A stretch of DNA of 59,354 nucleotides from Sphingomonadaceae bacterium (GCA_021300355.1 JAJTEF010000015.1:1-59354); one strand, 5' to 3'. Positions 48,222 through 58,453 are shown, counted from the stretch's first letter. The notes: generated by a model not told the origin, from the letters alone. Numbers and translations: made by a program.

Positions 48222-50218
48222 TCCGCTGCCTCCAGATATTGCGTGCCGTGCACCAGTTCTGCCGAGCACCGCTGCATCGTTTCCGACGCGCGGCAGATTG
48301 CGTTGGTCAGGTAGAAATCCTTAATCGGATAATCGGCGATCTTGCCGTTGACGGCTGACGGCAATGTCGGTTCAGACCAGCCATAATCAGCAAGGCCCTC
48401 GACGCCCAATGCGGGCACAGCGTTAAACATTTCAACGCGGAGCGCCTCAAGGCTGTCAAACGGCAGGCGCTTGCCAAGCACATCCGACAAGGCGCGGAAT
48501 ATCGCCCAATCTTCACGTGCATCGCCGGGTGGGAACACGGCGCGTTCCCCGCGCTGCACGCGGCCTTCGAGGTTGACGTAAGTGCCCGATTTTTCGCTAT
48601 AGGCTGCACCTGGCAAAATGACGTCGGCATGATGCGCGCCATTGTCGCCATGATGGCCAACATAAACTTTGAAGCTGCCCGCAAACAGGCTGTAATCGGC
48701 TTCGTCTGCCGCGAGGAAGAACGCGAGCTTGGGCGACTTGGCCGCCAACGCCTTGATACCGCCATCATGCGCATATCCAAGCATCAGTCCGCCCATGCGC
48801 GCCGCAGCAAAGTGCAGCACGTTAAAGCCGTTCCAGCCATCACGGACGAGCTTATATTTCGATGCAAACGCCAATGCAGCGCCATGCACGCCTTCATAAC
48901 GCAGTGCGCCGCCGCCGACGATAATCGCGGGGCGTTCTGCGGCATTCAATGCATCAGCAAGAGCCTTTGGCGCTTTCGCCAGCGCGCTCAAATCGTCGCC
49001 GAGCCATTCCACCTTATAGGTCAAATCCGTTACTGGCCCGATAGCAAACACCTTTGCACCGCGCTTACGGATTGCATTTTGGATACGCGTGTTCACCAAA
49101 GGTGCTTCACGGCGCAGATCGCTACCGACCAACAAGATCACGTCCGCATTTTCAACGCCCGCGATGGTGGTGTTGAAGTTTACGGCCGACAGCGACGACG
49201 TATCGTACGCAAGGCCCGTTTGGCGGCCCTCAAGCATTGACGCGCCTGCAAGCGCACGCGCCGCAAACATGGTTTCGCAATCGACCTGATCGCCCGCGAT
49301 AACCGCAGCATCGCCGGACCAATTGGCCTTGATTACTTCAAAAGCTTCTGCCCAGCTGGCTGCAACAAGCTTCCCATCCTTGCGGATATACGGCTTGTCC
49401 AAACGACGATGCGTAAGGCCATCCACGGCGTGGCGTGTCTTATCTGACGCCCATTCTTCGTTTACATCATCATTGATGCGCGGAAGCGCCCGCAATACGG
49501 CCCTGCCCCGGCTATCAAGGCGGATGTTTGTGCCGACCGCGTCCATCACGTCGATGCTTGGCGTCTTTTTCAACTCCCATGGGCGTGCTTCGAAAGCATA
49601 TGGCTTCGACGTCAGCGCACCCACCGGACACAAGTCCACGACATTGCCCGAAAGCTCGCTCTGCATGGCGTGCTCCAGATAGGTCGTGATTTGCATATTC
49701 TCGCCACGGCCAATCGCGCCAACTTCTTCGATGCCAGCGACTTCTTCCGTGAACCGAACGCAACGTGTGCACTGGATGCAACGTGTCATCGCCGTTTTGA
49801 CGATTGGGCCCATATATTTTTCGGTAACCGCACGCTTGTTTTCTTCGAAGCGCGATGCACCGCGTCCATAAGCCACGCTTTGGTCCTGCAAATCGCATTC
49901 ACCGCCTTGGTCGCAAATCGGGCAATCCAACGGGTGATTGATGAGCAGAAACTCCATCACCCCTTCGCGTGCCTTTTTGACCATCGGGCTGTCGGTCTTA
50001 ATGATTTGCCCTTCGGTGGCAGGCAGCGCACAGCTTGCTTGTGGCTTTGGCGGCCCAGGCGCAACCTCGACCAAGCACATGCGGCAATTGCCCGCAATGG
50101 ACAGCCGTTCATGATAGCAAAAGCGCGGAATTTCCTTCCCCGCCATCTCACACGCCTGAAGCACAGTCGCGCCTGCAGGAACTTCGAGTTCTAAACCGTC
50201 TACGGTGACTTTAGGCAT
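48218..50218 (-). CDS. nuoG: NADH-quinone oxidoreductase subunit G
   Basis: This is the 666-residue, largest peripheral subunit. The N-terminal 2Fe-2S ferredoxin domain (RFCYHERLSIAGNCRMC) is followed by a His/Cys cluster region (HPLDCPICDQGGECDLQDQ), a CIQCTRCVRF ferredoxin motif, then a molybdopterin-oxidoreductase-like domain without cofactor. I chose ATG 50218 (MPKVTVDGLELEVP); the upstream 41 codons overlap nuoF and are not homologous. It ends overlapping nuoH. Confidence 0.96.
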   Translation of the reverse strand: MPKVTVDGLELEVPAGATVLQACEMAGKEIPRFCYHERLSIAGNCRMCLVEVAPGPPKPQASCALPATEGQIIKTDSPMVKKAREGVMEFLLINHPLDCPICDQGGECDLQDQSVAYGRGASRFEENKRAVTEKYMGPIVKTAMTRCIQCTRCVRFTEEVAGIEEVGAIGRGENMQITTYLEHAMQSELSGNVVDLCPVGALTSKPYAFEARPWELKKTPSIDVMDAVGTNIRLDSRGRAVLRALPRINDDVNEEWASDKTRHAVDGLTHRRLDKPYIRKDGKLVAASWAEAFEVIKANWSGDAAVIAGDQVDCETMFAARALAGASMLEGRQTGLAYDTSSLSAVNFNTTIAGVENADVILLVGSDLRREAPLVNTRIQNAIRKRGAKVFAIGPVTDLTYKVEWLGDDLSALAKAPKALADALNAAERPAIIVGGGALRYEGVHGAALAFASKYKLVRDGWNGFNVLHFAAARMGGLMLGYAHDGGIKALAAKSPKLAFFLAADEADYSLFAGSFKVYVGHHGDNGAHHADVILPGAAYSEKSGTYVNLEGRVQRGERAVFPPGDAREDWAIFRALSDVLGKRLPFDSLEALRVEMFNAVPALGVEGLADYGWSEPTLPSAVNGKIADYPIKDFYLTNAICRASETMQRCSAELVHGTQYLEAAE

Positions 50219-50220
50219 TA

Positions 50221-51516
50221 TTATTCTGCTGCCTCCAACATATCGTCGCCCTTGGCTTCGTGAATGCGGCGTTCCATCTCTGGACGGAAATGCTTGATGA
50301 GGCCCTGAATTGGCCACGCAGCTGCATCGCCAAGCGCACAAATTGTGTGGCCTTCAACCTGCTTCGTGACATCGTACAGGGTATTGATGTCGCCAATCTC
50401 GGCATTGCCCGTGCGCATTTTTTCCATAACGCGCCACATCCAGCCAGTGCCTTCGCGGCATGGCGTGCATTGGCCGCAGCTTTCATGCTTATAGAAATAA
50501 GACAGACGCGAAATTGCGCGAACGATGTCTGTCGACTTGTCCATAACGATAACCGCCGCGGTGCCAAGGCCTGAACCGACGGCCTTACAGCCATCAAAAT
50601 CCATGGGCACGTCCATCATCATGGCCGCAGGCACCAAAGGCACCGACGAACCGCCCGGGATGACGGCGAGCAGATTATCCCAGCCACCACGGATACCGCC
50701 GCAATGCTTTTCGATCAGCTCGCGGAATGGAATGCCCATTTCTTCTTCGACCACGCATGGCTTTTCGACATGGCCCGAAATCTGGAACAGCTTCGTGCCA
50801 TGGTTGTTTTCGCGGCCAAAGCTTTTGAACCATGCCGCGCCACGACGCAGGATTGTGGGAACAACGGCAATGCTCTCGACATTGTTCACCGTCGTTGGGC
50901 AGCCATAAAGGCCGGCGCCTGCAGGGAATGGCGGTTTCAGACGGGGTTGGCCCTTTTTGCCTTCAAGGCTTTCGATCATCGCGGTTTCTTCGCCGCAGAT
51001 ATAGGCGCCCGCGCCGCGATGGACGAATACGTCGAAATCATAGCCTGACTTCGCTGCATTTTTGCCCAGCAGCCCGGCGGAATAGGCCTCGGCAACAGCC
51101 TTTTCGAGGACCTTTGCTTCGAAAATATATTCGCCGCGAATGTAGATGTACGCCGCACGCGCGCGCATCGCAAAACCGGCGATCAACGCGCCTTCGATCA
51201 GCTTGTGCGGATCATGGCGAATGATTTCGCGGTCTTTGCACGAACCGGGTTCAGATTCATCGGCATTGATGACGAGGAAGTTCGGACGTTCGGGCGTCGG
51301 TGCCTTGGGCATGAAGCTCCACTTCATACCGGTCGGGAAGCCAGCACCACCACGGCCACGAAGTCCGGATGCCTTCACTTCTTCGATAATGGCGTCTTGT
51401 CCGGCCTTCATCAAATTGGCGGTTTTGTCCCAATCGCCCCGCGCCTGCGCAGCTTTCAGGCCAAAATCTTGATAGCCGTAAAGATTGGTAAAAATGCGGT
51501 CTTTGTCAGCAAGCAT
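50221..51516 (-). CDS. nuoF: NADH-quinone oxidoreductase subunit F
   Basis: This 431-residue NADH- and FMN-binding subunit has [16 protein letters not shown] (FMN/NADH Gly-rich), [36 protein letters not shown] and the N3 cluster ligands [15 protein letters not shown] with a later Cys. ATG 51516 ([14 protein letters not shown]) overlaps the stop of the 45-codon gene upstream (TGATG). It accepts hydride from NADH. Confidence 0.97.
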   Translation of the reverse strand: MLADKDRIFTNLYGYQDFGLKAAQARGDWDKTANLMKAGQDAIIEEVKASGLRGRGGAGFPTGMKWSFMPKAPTPERPNFLVINADESEPGSCKDREIIRHDPHKLIEGALIAGFAMRARAAYIYIRGEYIFEAKVLEKAVAEAYSAGLLGKNAAKSGYDFDVFVHRGAGAYICGEETAMIESLEGKKGQPRLKPPFPAGAGLYGCPTTVNNVESIAVVPTILRRGAAWFKSFGRENNHGTKLFQISGHVEKPCVVEEEMGIPFRELIEKHCGGIRGGWDNLLAVIPGGSSVPLVPAAMMMDVPMDFDGCKAVGSGLGTAAVIVMDKSTDIVRAISRLSYFYKHESCGQCTPCREGTGWMWRVMEKMRTGNAEIGDINTLYDVTKQVEGHTICALGDAAAWPIQGLIKHFRPEMERRIHEAKGDDMLEAAE

Positions 51517-51653
51517 CAGCCCCAACCTCCAAGAAGAAACCATGCGCCGCCAGCGATCAATAGCCCAATGACGGCAAGTTTAATGATGCCCTTGAGCAGT
51601 TTCCATGCCACGAACGCAGCCACAAGAACGCCGATGAGGGGGAGAAATTCCAT
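51516..51653 (-). CDS. Small membrane protein between nuoE and nuoF (45 aa)
   Basis: An ATG at 51653 overlaps the nuoE stop (TGATG), and the frame ends in a TGA that overlaps the nuoF start (TGATG), so the gene fills the gap exactly. The product starts [17 protein letters not shown] and ends [12 protein letters not shown]: two short hydrophobic stretches split by KLLKG and IIKLA, compatible with one hairpin or a single long helix. No known domain. The exact double coupling and membrane character make it a convincing gene; a complex I assembly or stability role is inference from position only. Confidence 0.7.
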   Translation of the reverse strand: MEFLPLIGVLVAAFVAWKLLKGIIKLAVIGLLIAGGAWFLLGGWG

Positions 51654-52321
51654 CAATATTCTCCCCGATAATCATGGTTCTTATCAACCATCGCCTGCAA
51701 AGTCGTAGCGCCGCCATAAGGTTCAACCGTGTGGCGTCCGGGCAGCTGTGTGCCGACCTTTGGCTGCTTGCCATCCGACAAGTCCTGCAAAATGGCGGTC
51801 ATGCTGTCGTAATCGAGATCTTCGTAATTATCGTCGTTGATCTGAACCATCGGTGCAGAGGCGCAGTTGCCCATGCATTCAACTTCGTTCAGCGTGAACA
51901 TGCCATCGGGTGTTGTTGCGCCTTTGACGAGGCCCCGGTTCTTGCATGCCGCCATGATATCGTCCGAGCCACGCAGCATGCATGGCGTTGTGCCGCACAC
52001 TTGAACATGGAACCGGCCAACCGGCGCGAGATTGTACATGGTATAGAAGGTCGCGACTTCATAAGCGCGCATATATGGCATGCCGAGATAGCTTGCGACA
52101 TATTCGATAACAGGAACCGGCAACCAGCCCTGTGTGTGCGTTTCTTCGCCAACCTGACGTTGCGCCAAATCAAGCAGAGCCATCACCGCAGACTGCTGAC
52201 GCCCGGCAGGATAGCGTCCGACATACATGTCGGCGGTCTTCTTGTTTTCAGCTGAAAACGCAAAAGCGCCAAATTGGGCGCGTGCATCCGCTTCGTTTGG
52301 AGTGTGTGCTGCATCAGCCAT
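51653..52321 (-). CDS. nuoE: NADH-quinone oxidoreductase subunit E
   Basis: This 222-residue thioredoxin-like subunit holds the [2Fe-2S] cluster N1a, with ligands in CGTTPCMLRG and ECMGNCASAP. The N-terminal helices and YVASYLGMPYMRAYEVATFYTMYNL are typical. I used ATG 52321 (MADAAHTPNEADA), which overlaps the preceding 59-codon gene; the frame open to 52363 reads into that gene. The C-terminal 45 residues extend beyond the cluster domain. Confidence 0.96.
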   Translation of the reverse strand: MADAAHTPNEADARAQFGAFAFSAENKKTADMYVGRYPAGRQQSAVMALLDLAQRQVGEETHTQGWLPVPVIEYVASYLGMPYMRAYEVATFYTMYNLAPVGRFHVQVCGTTPCMLRGSDDIMAACKNRGLVKGATTPDGMFTLNEVECMGNCASAPMVQINDDNYEDLDYDSMTAILQDLSDGKQPKVGTQLPGRHTVEPYGGATTLQAMVDKNHDYRGEY

Positions 52322-52493
52322 GTGCTTCGTTCCGTCCCCAAATACGTCCCAAATATGCGCCAAACATCATGGCAGCAGCAGTCGAACCAACTTCCTTGAC
52401 CGAGACTTCGCCATCGAACAGCCACAGATACGCCGCGACCATCGCGATGGAACCCAATGCAGCGCTCGCTAGAAAAAGCACTTCCCGCGTCAT
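52314..52493 (-). CDS. Small membrane protein between nuoD and nuoE (59 aa)
   Basis: An ATG at 52493 shares its A with the nuoD stop (TAATG), and the frame ends at a TGA (52314-52316) inside the first codons of nuoE. The product begins [21 protein letters not shown] and ends GRIWGRNEAHG, with one clear membrane helix (about residues 5-25) and an Ala/Met-rich second stretch (39-48). No known domain. It is coupled to both neighbours, so it is made with complex I; a role in its assembly or regulation is inference. Confidence 0.7.
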   Translation of the reverse strand: MTREVLFLASAALGSIAMVAAYLWLFDGEVSVKEVGSTAAAMMFGAYLGRIWGRNEAHG

Positions 52494-53704
52494 TACCGGT
52501 CACACTCCCCAAACACGATGTCGAGCGCACCCAAGATCGCCGTGGTATCGGCAAGCATATGCCCACGGCTCATGAAATCCATTGCCTGCAAATGCGAGAA
52601 TGCCGTCGGACGGATCTTGCAACGATATGGCTTGTTGGTGCCGTCGGAGACCAAATAGACACCAAACTCTCCCTTGGGGCTCTCTGTCGCGACATAGACG
52701 CTGCCGGCAGGAACCTTGAAGCCTTCGGTGTAGAGTTTGAAGTGATGGATCAACGCTTCCATCGACTGCTTCATTTCCGCGCGCTTTGGTGGCGAAACCT
52801 TGCGGTCGTCGCTGCAGACAGGGCCTTCAGGCATCTGCTGAAGACATTGCTTCATAATGCGGACGGACTGACGCACTTCTTCAACGCGGACCATGAACCG
52901 GTCGTAGCAATCGCCCCGCGTGCCGACAGGAATGTCAAAATCCATTTTGGCATATACGTCATATGGCTGGCTCTTGCGGATATCCCACGGGATGCCTGCG
53001 CCACGGATCATTGGACCTGAAAAGCCCCATTTGATCGCGTCTTCTTTGGAAACAATCGCGATATCCACGTTACGCTGTTTGAAAATACGGTTGTCGACAA
53101 CCAATGACATCGCGTCTTCAAACAGACGCGGCATACGATCATCGAGCCATTCGGCGATATCGGTCAAAAGCTTTAACGGCACATCCTGATGCACGCCACC
53201 GGGGCGGAACCAAGCGGCATGCATTCGCGCGCCACTTGCCCGCTCATAAAATGCCATGCAATCTTCGCGGATTTCATACAGCCACAAAGGCGGCGTCATC
53301 GCACCAACATCGATAATGTGGTGCGCGATGTTTAGCGTATGGTTTTTGATACGCGTCAATTCGGCAAACAATACACGCAGATATTGCGCGCGGATGGGCA
53401 CTTCGAGATCGAGCAGCTTTTCGACCGCCAGAACATAGCTATGTTCCATCGCCATCGGCGACGCATAATCCAAGCGATCAAAATAAGGCAAAGCCTGCAG
53501 ATAGGTTTTATACTCGATCAGCTTTTCAGTACCGCGGTGCAGCAGGCCGATATGCGGGTCTAGACGCTCAACGATTTCACCATCGAGCTCCATGACCAGA
53601 CGCAGAACGCCGTGCGCGGCAGGGTGCTGCGGACCAAAGTTGATCGTATAATTTTGGATGACTTCATCGCCAGTCGTCGGGGCGAGATCTTGCTGCATGC
53701 TCAT
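52493..53704 (-). CDS. nuoD: NADH-quinone oxidoreductase subunit D
   Basis: This 403-residue subunit of the quinone-binding module has [15 protein letters not shown] and the [18 protein letters not shown] motif, then RPGGVHQD and [11 protein letters not shown], closely similar to hydrogenase large subunits but without nickel ligands. The C-terminus ends [12 protein letters not shown] as usual. It is separate from NuoC here. Its start overlaps the nuoC stop. Confidence 0.97.
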   Translation of the reverse strand: MSMQQDLAPTTGDEVIQNYTINFGPQHPAAHGVLRLVMELDGEIVERLDPHIGLLHRGTEKLIEYKTYLQALPYFDRLDYASPMAMEHSYVLAVEKLLDLEVPIRAQYLRVLFAELTRIKNHTLNIAHHIIDVGAMTPPLWLYEIREDCMAFYERASGARMHAAWFRPGGVHQDVPLKLLTDIAEWLDDRMPRLFEDAMSLVVDNRIFKQRNVDIAIVSKEDAIKWGFSGPMIRGAGIPWDIRKSQPYDVYAKMDFDIPVGTRGDCYDRFMVRVEEVRQSVRIMKQCLQQMPEGPVCSDDRKVSPPKRAEMKQSMEALIHHFKLYTEGFKVPAGSVYVATESPKGEFGVYLVSDGTNKPYRCKIRPTAFSHLQAMDFMSRGHMLADTTAILGALDIVFGECDR

Positions 53705-54408
53705 GCTTTGTCTCCCGTCGCCTTTGGTTTGCGTGCTGTCCGCTTAACCGCTTCCTTGCTCGCACTTTTGTCCGCGCCCGTTGGCGCGGCGGGGACTTCG
53801 CCGGTTTTCTCGTCGCCGGGCAGGTCATAATCTGCACCTTCCCATGGCGAGAGGAAGTCGAAGTTACGGAAATCTTGTGCCAGTTGGACCGGCTCATATT
53901 TCACGCGCTTTTCTTCTTCGGAATAACGCAGCTCAACATATCCCGACAGCGGAAAATCCTTACGCTGTGGATGGCCCGAAAAACCGTAATCGGTCAAAAT
54001 GCGGCGCAGATCGGAATTGCCCGAAAACAGCACGCCATACATGTCGAACACTTCGCGCTCCAACCAGCCGGCAACGGGCCAAATGCCGGTAACCGAAGGC
54101 ACGGGATGATCCTCATTGGTGGCTAAATGCACGCGAATACGGTGGTTCTTGGTCAGGCTGAGCAAGCAATAGACCACTTCAAACCGTGGATCACGATCAG
54201 GCCAGTCAACGCCAGCCATTTCCATCAGCTGCTGATACGCGCACTCGTCGCGTAGCTTGATCATGCATTCGACGAGCGTGTCCCGGTGGATGTGCACCGC
54301 GACTTCGCCATTGGCTTCCTCAATGGATACCAAATTGGAACCAAGCGCTTTTGTGATGGCTGCAATCGTGCCATCGGGCGTGTGAATAAGGGGCGCGGAA
54401 TGGCTCAC
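53701..54408 (-). CDS. nuoC: NADH-quinone oxidoreductase subunit C
   Basis: This 235-residue peripheral subunit has [67 protein letters not shown] and HPQRKDFPL, the 30-kDa subunit block. The C-terminus has a polar, Lys/Ala-rich tail ([16 protein letters not shown]). The start is a GTG at 54408 overlapping the nuoB stop (GTGA); the longer frame to 54528 lies inside nuoB. Confidence 0.96.
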   Translation of the reverse strand: MSHSAPLIHTPDGTIAAITKALGSNLVSIEEANGEVAVHIHRDTLVECMIKLRDECAYQQLMEMAGVDWPDRDPRFEVVYCLLSLTKNHRIRVHLATNEDHPVPSVTGIWPVAGWLEREVFDMYGVLFSGNSDLRRILTDYGFSGHPQRKDFPLSGYVELRYSEEEKRVKYEPVQLAQDFRNFDFLSPWEGADYDLPGDEKTGEVPAAPTGADKSASKEAVKRTARKPKATGDKA

Positions 54409-54941
54409 CGTTCGATTGTCCCTACACGTCGGATTTTGCGCTGAAGCTGCATAATGCCGTACAACAATGCCTCTGCTGTTGGCGGGCATCCTGGTACATA
54501 AATGTCCACAGGAACAACACGGTCGCACCCACGCACAACGCTATAGCTATAATGGTAATAGCCACCACCATTGGCGCAGCTGCCCATGGAAATGACATAT
54601 TTCGGTTCCGACATCTGGTCGTATACCTTGCGCAGCGCCGGGGCCATTTTGTTGCACAAGGTGCCAGCCACAATCATCACGTCCGATTGGCGCGGTGACG
54701 CGCGCGGTGCGATACCGAACCGTTCAAAGTCATAACGCGGCATATAGCCGTGGATCATTTCGACCGCACAGCATGCCAGACCAAAAGTCATTGGCCACAA
54801 AGAACCGGTGCGCGCCCAGTTGAATAGGTCTTCGGTCGACGAAACGACAAAGCCCTTGTCGTTCACTTCGCTCTCAATATCTTTGAAGAACGCTGCATCG
54901 GGCGCTTGCGCGTCCGTCAGTGCAGGTGTGATTACTCCCAT
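54405..54941 (-). CDS. nuoB: NADH-quinone oxidoreductase subunit B
   Basis: This 178-residue subunit holds cluster N2, with ligands in [19 protein letters not shown] and [12 protein letters not shown]. It forms the quinone site with NuoD. I used ATG 54941 ([12 protein letters not shown]), which overlaps nuoA by 10 bases; ATG 54962 is a less likely alternative. Confidence 0.97.
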   Translation of the reverse strand: MGVITPALTDAQAPDAAFFKDIESEVNDKGFVVSSTEDLFNWARTGSLWPMTFGLACCAVEMIHGYMPRYDFERFGIAPRASPRQSDVMIVAGTLCNKMAPALRKVYDQMSEPKYVISMGSCANGGGYYHYSYSVVRGCDRVVPVDIYVPGCPPTAEALLYGIMQLQRKIRRVGTIER

Positions 54942-55306
54942 TCGAGTGCTCCCACTTTCCATGCGTAAATGAAGCCGATGACCAGTTCGAACAAGAACAG
55001 CATCATGGTGCCCCAACCAATCCAGCCCGTTTCACCCAAGCTAACGGCCCAAGGAAACAAAAATGCGGCTTCAAGGTCGAAAATAATGAACAAGATCGCG
55101 ACGAGGTAAAAGCGGACGTCAAACTGGCTGCGCGAATCTTCAAATGCGGGAAAGCCACATTCATATTCGGTAAGCTTTGCCTCGGTCGGTTTATGCGTGC
55201 CTGTCAGGCGCGATACGCCCATCGGCAAAAACACAAACGCTGACGACAGCGCGAGCGCGACCACCAGAAAAAGCAGAATGGGCAAATATTGCGACAAATC
55301 AGTCAT
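54932..55306 (-). CDS. nuoA: NADH-quinone oxidoreductase subunit A
   Basis: This 124-residue, three-helix subunit has [40 protein letters not shown], the ND3 signature with the conserved Cys loop. It is the first gene of the operon; the 100-bp gap upstream (55307-55407) separates it from the phosphatase and should hold the nuo promoter, though I could not define one. Confidence 0.97.
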   Translation of the reverse strand: MTDLSQYLPILLFLVVALALSSAFVFLPMGVSRLTGTHKPTEAKLTEYECGFPAFEDSRSQFDVRFYLVAILFIIFDLEAAFLFPWAVSLGETGWIGWGTMMLFLFELVIGFIYAWKVGALEWE

Positions 55307-55407
55307 ATCAGACTCGCTTCCGGACCCCGTAAGTTGCGGCGCTTTTAGGCATAAGAATCTCGCCCCGCAAGGCCAAGACTCGGCATTTTTTCAGCCAATT
55401 TAGTGCT

Positions 55408-56226
55408 TTATTTTATCGCTCCGACAAGCAGCTTGTGCAGCTTACTATGCAAGATGTCATTTGCCGCCAAAACCTGCGTGTCCGCGATGTGCGGGCTACG
55501 TCCGCGATAGTCGGTCACAAAGCCCCCTGCTTCACGCACAAGCAAGCATCCCGCAGCCGTGTCCCAAGGCGACAAACCGCTTTCCCAAAAGCCGTCATAG
55601 CGCCCTGCCGCAAGCCATGCGAGATCAAGGCTGGCCGCACCAAAGCGCCGAATTCCGGCGACCGATGGACCGATGGCAGCAAAAATCTTGCCCCATTCGT
55701 CAAAATCGCCATGCCCCTTATACGGTGTGCCCGTGGAGATAAGTGCTTCGTTCAGCTGACGACGCGCCGACACCCGAAGGCGACGGTTGCCGAGCCAGGC
55801 GCCCTTGCCGCGTTCCGCCCAAAAGCTTTCGTCGGTGATCGGGTTGTAGACCAAGCCAGCGAATATATCGCCCCAGCCCGAACCATCGGGCTTTGGATCC
55901 TGCACCGCGATCGAAATCGCAAAATGCGGAATGCCGTGCAAAAAATTGCTGGTGCCATCAAGCGGGTCGACGATGAAGCGGGGTTTGCCCTCTGCCCCTG
56001 CGATTTCGCCGCCTTCTTCCATCAGGAAGCCCCAGTCGGGACGCGCAATTTCCAGTTCGCGGAAGATCGTATCTTCTGCGCGCTCGTCCGCCTTCGAAAC
56101 AAAGTCTGCCGGTCCCTTTTGCGAAACCTGCAAATGTTCGATTTCGCCAAAGTCACGGCGCAATTTGCCACCCGCTTTACGGGCAGCTTTTTCCATTATG
56201 GTCAACAGACCGGTAAGCGCTGGCAT
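55408..56226 (-). CDS. Inositol monophosphatase family protein
   Basis: This 272-residue metal-dependent phosphatase of the SuhB/IMPase family has the metal ligands in EEGGEIAGAEGKPRFIVDPLDGTSNFLHG (acidic residue plus DPLDGT) and SPWDTAAGCLLVREAGG with the last Asp. Substrates may include inositol phosphates; SuhB-like members also have rRNA-related roles. Its start shares a base with the efp stop (TAATG), so it is co-translated with EF-P. Confidence 0.93.
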   Translation of the reverse strand: MPALTGLLTIMEKAARKAGGKLRRDFGEIEHLQVSQKGPADFVSKADERAEDTIFRELEIARPDWGFLMEEGGEIAGAEGKPRFIVDPLDGTSNFLHGIPHFAISIAVQDPKPDGSGWGDIFAGLVYNPITDESFWAERGKGAWLGNRRLRVSARRQLNEALISTGTPYKGHGDFDEWGKIFAAIGPSVAGIRRFGAASLDLAWLAAGRYDGFWESGLSPWDTAAGCLLVREAGGFVTDYRGRSPHIADTQVLAANDILHSKLHKLLVGAIK

Positions 56227-56789
56227 TAGTCGGCCTTCCGGACATATTCCCGTTCGTAAACGTCGACGACAATGCGTGTACCCGCACTGATAAATGGCGG
56301 CACCATAACGCGCACACCATTATCCAGGATCGCGGGCTTGTAGCTCGACGACGCTGTCTGTCCCTTAACAACGGCATCTGCCTCAACAATTGTCGCTTCG
56401 ATCTGGTCTGGCAATGCAACCGACAATGCTTCGTCATCATACATTTCCATAACAACGTCCATGCCGTCCTGAAGGAATGCCGCGGCATCACCCAACAGGT
56501 CCGTCGGAAGCGTTACCTGATCATAAGTTTCCTTGTCCATGAACACCAGATTGTCGCCCTCGGCATACAAAAACTGGAAGTCTTTCTGGTCAAGACGGAC
56601 CTTTTCGACGCTTTCGGCCGAACGGAAACGGATGTTGTTCTTACGACCATCGCGCAGGTTTTTAAGTTCAACCTGCATATAAGCGCCGCCCTTGCCCGGC
56701 TGGGTATGCGCGGTTTTCACCACACGCCACAGACCGTTTTCATATTCCAGAATATTACCCGGCTTGATTTCAACCGCGTTGATTTTCAT
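56226..56789 (-). CDS. efp: Translation elongation factor P
   Basis: This 187-residue factor rescues ribosomes stalled at polyproline. It has the three beta-barrel domains: N-terminal KOW-like ([16 protein letters not shown]), then OB domains with [19 protein letters not shown], and the C-terminal [23 protein letters not shown]. The loop tip is PGKGGAY with Lys33, the residue that is beta-lysylated in species with EpmA; no modification gene is nearby. It is followed directly by the phosphatase gene. Confidence 0.97.
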   Translation of the reverse strand: MKINAVEIKPGNILEYENGLWRVVKTAHTQPGKGGAYMQVELKNLRDGRKNNIRFRSAESVEKVRLDQKDFQFLYAEGDNLVFMDKETYDQVTLPTDLLGDAAAFLQDGMDVVMEMYDDEALSVALPDQIEATIVEADAVVKGQTASSSYKPAILDNGVRVMVPPFISAGTRIVVDVYEREYVRKAD

Positions 56790-56820
56790 GAGAGCACTCG
56801 CTTAACAGATGGAAAGAGCA

Positions 56821-56838
56821 GGCACGCAAATACGTGCC
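56821..56838 (-). terminator. Hairpin in the gap after thiE, before efp
   Basis: GGCACG and CGTGCC pair around CAAATA. On the minus strand it follows the thiE stop and is followed by TGCTCTTT, a poor T tract. It may be a weak terminator for thiE or attenuate read-through into efp. Confidence 0.35.
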
Positions 56839-56870
56839 GTTGGACGCGGCCTTTAACGACGACAGCGCAA

Positions 56871-57494
56871 TTAGGCAAGCAGTGCGTTGAACGCCTTTAC
56901 CGCTTCGGCAGCGCCTTGCGGGTGGTTCCACACAGCACCGCTGACGGCAAGGAAATCCGCGCCTGCATCAATCAACGGTTTGGCGTTGTCAGGCGTGATG
57001 CCGCCGATGGCTACGCATGGCACTTCGGTGATAAAAGACCATTTCTCGACGGTGTCGAGTTCGGCGACATGATCGACCTCTTTGGTGGTCGTCGGGAAGA
57101 ACGCGCCAAAGGCGACATAATCCGCGCCAGCCTCTGCTGCTTCCATCGCAAGATGCCGGCTGTTGTGGCAGGTAACGCCAATCTGCGCGTCAGGGCCAAG
57201 CGTTTCGCGGGCTTCACGAACGTCGCCATCGCCCTGCCCCAGATGCACGCCGTCGGCCTTCAACCGTTTGGCGAGCGCGACGCTGTCATTCACGATGAAC
57301 GCAACATCATGCGCGGCGCATATGACTTGCAATGGTTCGGCTAAGGCCGCCGCCTCATGCTGGTCCACATCCTTGACGCGAAACTGGAACGCCGCGACGG
57401 GGCCGGCGGACAGTGCGGATTCAAGGATTTGCGGGAAGTCTCCGCCAACATTGGTCGGCGAGATCAGATATAACTGGCAGGGAAATTCTTTCAT
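56871..57494 (-). CDS. thiE: Thiamine phosphate synthase family protein
   Basis: This 207-residue TIM-barrel enzyme joins the thiazole and pyrimidine units of thiamine. Visible motifs are VAAFQFRVKD, FIVNDSVALAKRLKADGVHLGQGD (pyrophosphate site), IGVTCHNSRHLAMEAAEAGADYVAFGAFFPTTTK and VAIGGITPDN. It stands alone between the aldolase and efp. Some ThiE-like proteins are TenI (aminothiazole isomerase); the VNDS and GQGD elements favour ThiE. Confidence 0.88.
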   Translation of the reverse strand: MKEFPCQLYLISPTNVGGDFPQILESALSAGPVAAFQFRVKDVDQHEAAALAEPLQVICAAHDVAFIVNDSVALAKRLKADGVHLGQGDGDVREARETLGPDAQIGVTCHNSRHLAMEAAEAGADYVAFGAFFPTTTKEVDHVAELDTVEKWSFITEVPCVAIGGITPDNAKPLIDAGADFLAVSGAVWNHPQGAAEAVKAFNALLA

Positions 57495-57519
57495 GCCGCG
57501 CTCTTAGCGAGGCTTAAGA

Positions 57520-57552
57520 CCGGCGGCAAACATCTTGCGCATTTGCCGCCGG
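57520..57552 (-). terminator. Strong hairpin after the aldolase gene
   Basis: CCGGCGGCAAA at 57520-57530 pairs perfectly (11 bp) with TTTGCCGCCGG at 57542-57552. On the minus strand it lies 14 bases after the aldolase stop and is followed only by TCTTAAG, so it is a stable stem with a poor T tract. Confidence 0.5.
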
Positions 57553-57565
57553 CCCCTCTCCAAAC

Positions 57566-58453
57566 TTATGTCGCCGACGCAGCGTGGATTTCGTCAATTG
57601 CACCGCCGAGCGCGGCATCAAATTCTGCCAGTGTCATTTGGTGACGCAAATCTTCCAACAAAGCACGGGAGAAGCTGGCGATCATGCCCTTGTTTTTGGC
57701 AAGCTCTGCGCACGCCTCAGGCCGCGCAAAGCCGCCGGACAAGGCAACGACACGCAGCACCCGTGGGTGGCTCACCAGCGCGTCAAATGTGCCCGCCTCA
57801 GCAGGGATCGACAGTTTCAACATCACCTTATTGTCGCCCGAAACGCTATCAAGCGCTTTCAGTATTGAGTCGCGCAGCATGACGTCACTTTGCGCACGGT
57901 CGGCGCTTTTGATGTTAATTTCAGGCTCAATGATCGGCATCAGGCCGTGCGCGAGAATTTGCTCTGCCACTTCAAATTGTTGCTGCACAATCGCCGCGAT
58001 ACCCGATGGCGACGCTTTATTGATTACCGACCGCTTTTTTGTTCCAAAAACGCCCTTTGCTTTGGCCCGCGTCAGCAGCGCATCCAAATCTGGCATTGGC
58101 TTCATCATCTGAACGCCGTCCGCTTCGTCCTCTAGGCCCTTATCAACCTTCAAAAAGGGGACAACGCCGCGATCGCGCAGTGCATCTGGCACTGGCTTGC
58201 CGTCCGCATCGCCGTCCATTGTGCGCTCAAACAAGATGGCACCCAAGACCTTTTCGCCGGAAAAGCTTGGCGATGTGATGATGCGCGAACGCATGTTATG
58301 GATTAGGCCGAACATTTCTTCTTCGGTCGAATACGCATCTTCTTCGATGCCATAACCACGAAGGGCCTTCGGCGTTGAACCGCCACTTTGGTCAAGCGCG
58401 GCAATAAAACCCGTTGCCGTCGCTACTTTTTCGAACATCTCTTGGTCGTTCAT
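57566..58453 (-). CDS. Class I fructose-bisphosphate aldolase
   Basis: This 295-residue Schiff-base aldolase cleaves fructose 1,6-bisphosphate. It starts MNDQEMFEKVATATGFIAALDQSGGSTPKAL, the class I bacterial/eukaryal-like pattern; the catalytic lysine is in VMLKLSIP, and LPIIEPEI-like (MPIIEPEINI) and ALSGGFARPEAC blocks bind substrate. No zinc motif is present, so it is not class II. It follows pgk, as a glycolysis/gluconeogenesis pair, but a terminator separates them. Confidence 0.93.
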   Translation of the reverse strand: MNDQEMFEKVATATGFIAALDQSGGSTPKALRGYGIEEDAYSTEEEMFGLIHNMRSRIITSPSFSGEKVLGAILFERTMDGDADGKPVPDALRDRGVVPFLKVDKGLEDEADGVQMMKPMPDLDALLTRAKAKGVFGTKKRSVINKASPSGIAAIVQQQFEVAEQILAHGLMPIIEPEINIKSADRAQSDVMLRDSILKALDSVSGDNKVMLKLSIPAEAGTFDALVSHPRVLRVVALSGGFARPEACAELAKNKGMIASFSRALLEDLRHQMTLAEFDAALGGAIDEIHAASAT

